NCBI RefSeq assembly: GCF_019343105.1
Contig: NZ_CP073764.1
Location: 1,240,001 to 1,304,000 of the forward strand
Reading direction: 5' to 3'
Length of the DNA stretch: 64,000 nucleotides
Origin: Methylovirgula sp. HY1
GTDB lineage: Bacteria; Pseudomonadota; Alphaproteobacteria; Rhizobiales; Beijerinckiaceae
Below the pieces are notes generated by a model, which made no database searches, was not told where the DNA came from, and worked only from the letters and a program-made list of their open reading frames with translations. The position numbers and the translations under genes are program-made. Shown one piece after another: positions 63,713 to 64,000 of the stretch (its first letter is position 1; each line of letters opens with the position of its first letter).

Positions 63713-64000
63713 TCACGAACGAACGCGCCGCGGCACGCGTAAGGGAACCGGATCCGTCTCCAAAAGCGCGTAAAGCAGGTGATCCTGCCAGACACCATTG
63801 ATCCGCAAATAGGCGCGGGCAATCCCCTCCCGCTGAAATCCGATTCGTTCAAGCAGCCGGATGGACGCATCATTATGCGGCAAGCAGGCCGCCTCTATGC
63901 GATGCAGGCGCAACGCCGTGAAGGCAAATCCGGTCGCCGCCCGCACCGATCGCGACATCCACCCATTGCCGGCATAGGGGCTGCCCATCCAATAGCCCAG
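63713..64000 (-). CDS. GNAT family acetyltransferase (RimJ-like), C-terminal part
   Basis: 95 codons before the stop, running off the window edge: LGYWMGSPYAGNGWMSRSV, then ATGFAFTALRLHRIEAACLPHNDASIRLLERIGFQREGIARAYLRINGVWQDHLLY. These are motifs of the RimJ/RimL group, which acetylate ribosomal proteins or small molecules. The reading continues upstream past 64000. An internal ATG at 63988 is not the start. Confidence 0.9.
   Translation of the reverse strand: MGYWMGSPYAGNGWMSRSVRAATGFAFTALRLHRIEAACLPHNDASIRLLERIGFQREGIARAYLRINGVWQDHLLYALLETDPVPLRVPRRVRS

Noticed and set aside
1-64000. tRNA, rRNA or riboswitch genes
   Set aside because: Reading gene gaps on both strands I found no cloverleaf with a T-loop GTTCGA pattern and acceptor pairing, and no known riboswitch core. 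A covariance search (tRNAscan, Rfam) would settle this.

Overview
The window looks like chromosomal DNA of a GC-rich alphaproteobacterium of the order Rhizobiales. Beijerinckiaceae (a Beijerinckia or Methylocella-like organism) is my best guess, as an inference. Supporting evidence is a phasin gene (polyhydroxybutyrate storage), the alphaproteobacterial form of the SOS box between uvrA and ssb, a plant-type glutamate-cysteine ligase, TrmFO, and many dispersed palindromes typical of the group. I saw no rRNA or tRNA gene and no CRISPR array.

Layout. 0-15 kb is mostly minus strand: clpS-clpA (cut by the window edge), a phasin, a plus-strand D-Ala-D-Ala carboxypeptidase, a membrane J-domain protein, an SDR, a GST, a YdcF protein, yacG-maf, infA, psd-pssA (phosphatidylethanolamine synthesis), an Atm1-type ABC exporter and a LysM protein. 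15-24 kb is plus strand: a LOG-family protein, trmFO, a YqeB-like protein, the Mla-type lipid transport set (permease, ATPase, MCE protein, auxiliary lipoprotein) and a DUF937 protein. At 24.3-25.7 kb an IS407-type IS3 element sits on the start codon of a Flp pilin gene. 26-35.5 kb holds gshA, a short porin-signature protein, rsmE, ubiA, cysS, a DUF559 cassette, a GNAT gene and cimA, ending at a strong terminator. 35.5-39.2 kb is a looser accessory stretch (DUF1127, RHH protein, DJ-1/PfpI protein, an orphan antitoxin-like gene, an A+T-richer hypothetical gene, REP-like repeats). 39-55 kb is housekeeping: uvrA, ssb, gyrA, coaD, two cyclophilins, queA-tgt, a DUF502 protein, thrB-rnhA. 56-64 kb holds a 1-Cys peroxiredoxin, a truncated porin-like gene beside an IS5 element, a DsbD-like protein, a YqgE protein, a large PAS/GGDEF/EAL protein and a GNAT gene cut by the edge.

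Three families of palindromic repeats run through the window. (1) A mosaic repeat in at least ten places is built of interchangeable hairpin modules whose arms vary in a compensatory way. (2) A family with a CCCTCTCCC-type hairpin forms the 50-nt inverted ends of a 660-bp DUF559 endonuclease cassette, which split the cysS/GNAT overlap and is flanked by a 23-bp direct repeat; a solo inverted pair without the gene lies beside uvrA. (3) A REPIN-like inverted pair lies at 37.5 kb. The DUF559 cassette with its apparent gene-less relative is the best candidate for an under-described mobile system. Other notable points are a Tgt that lacks three of its four zinc ligands, a GyrA with Asn-Leu at the quinolone-determining positions, and a probable small transcription unit at 53.0-53.3 kb.
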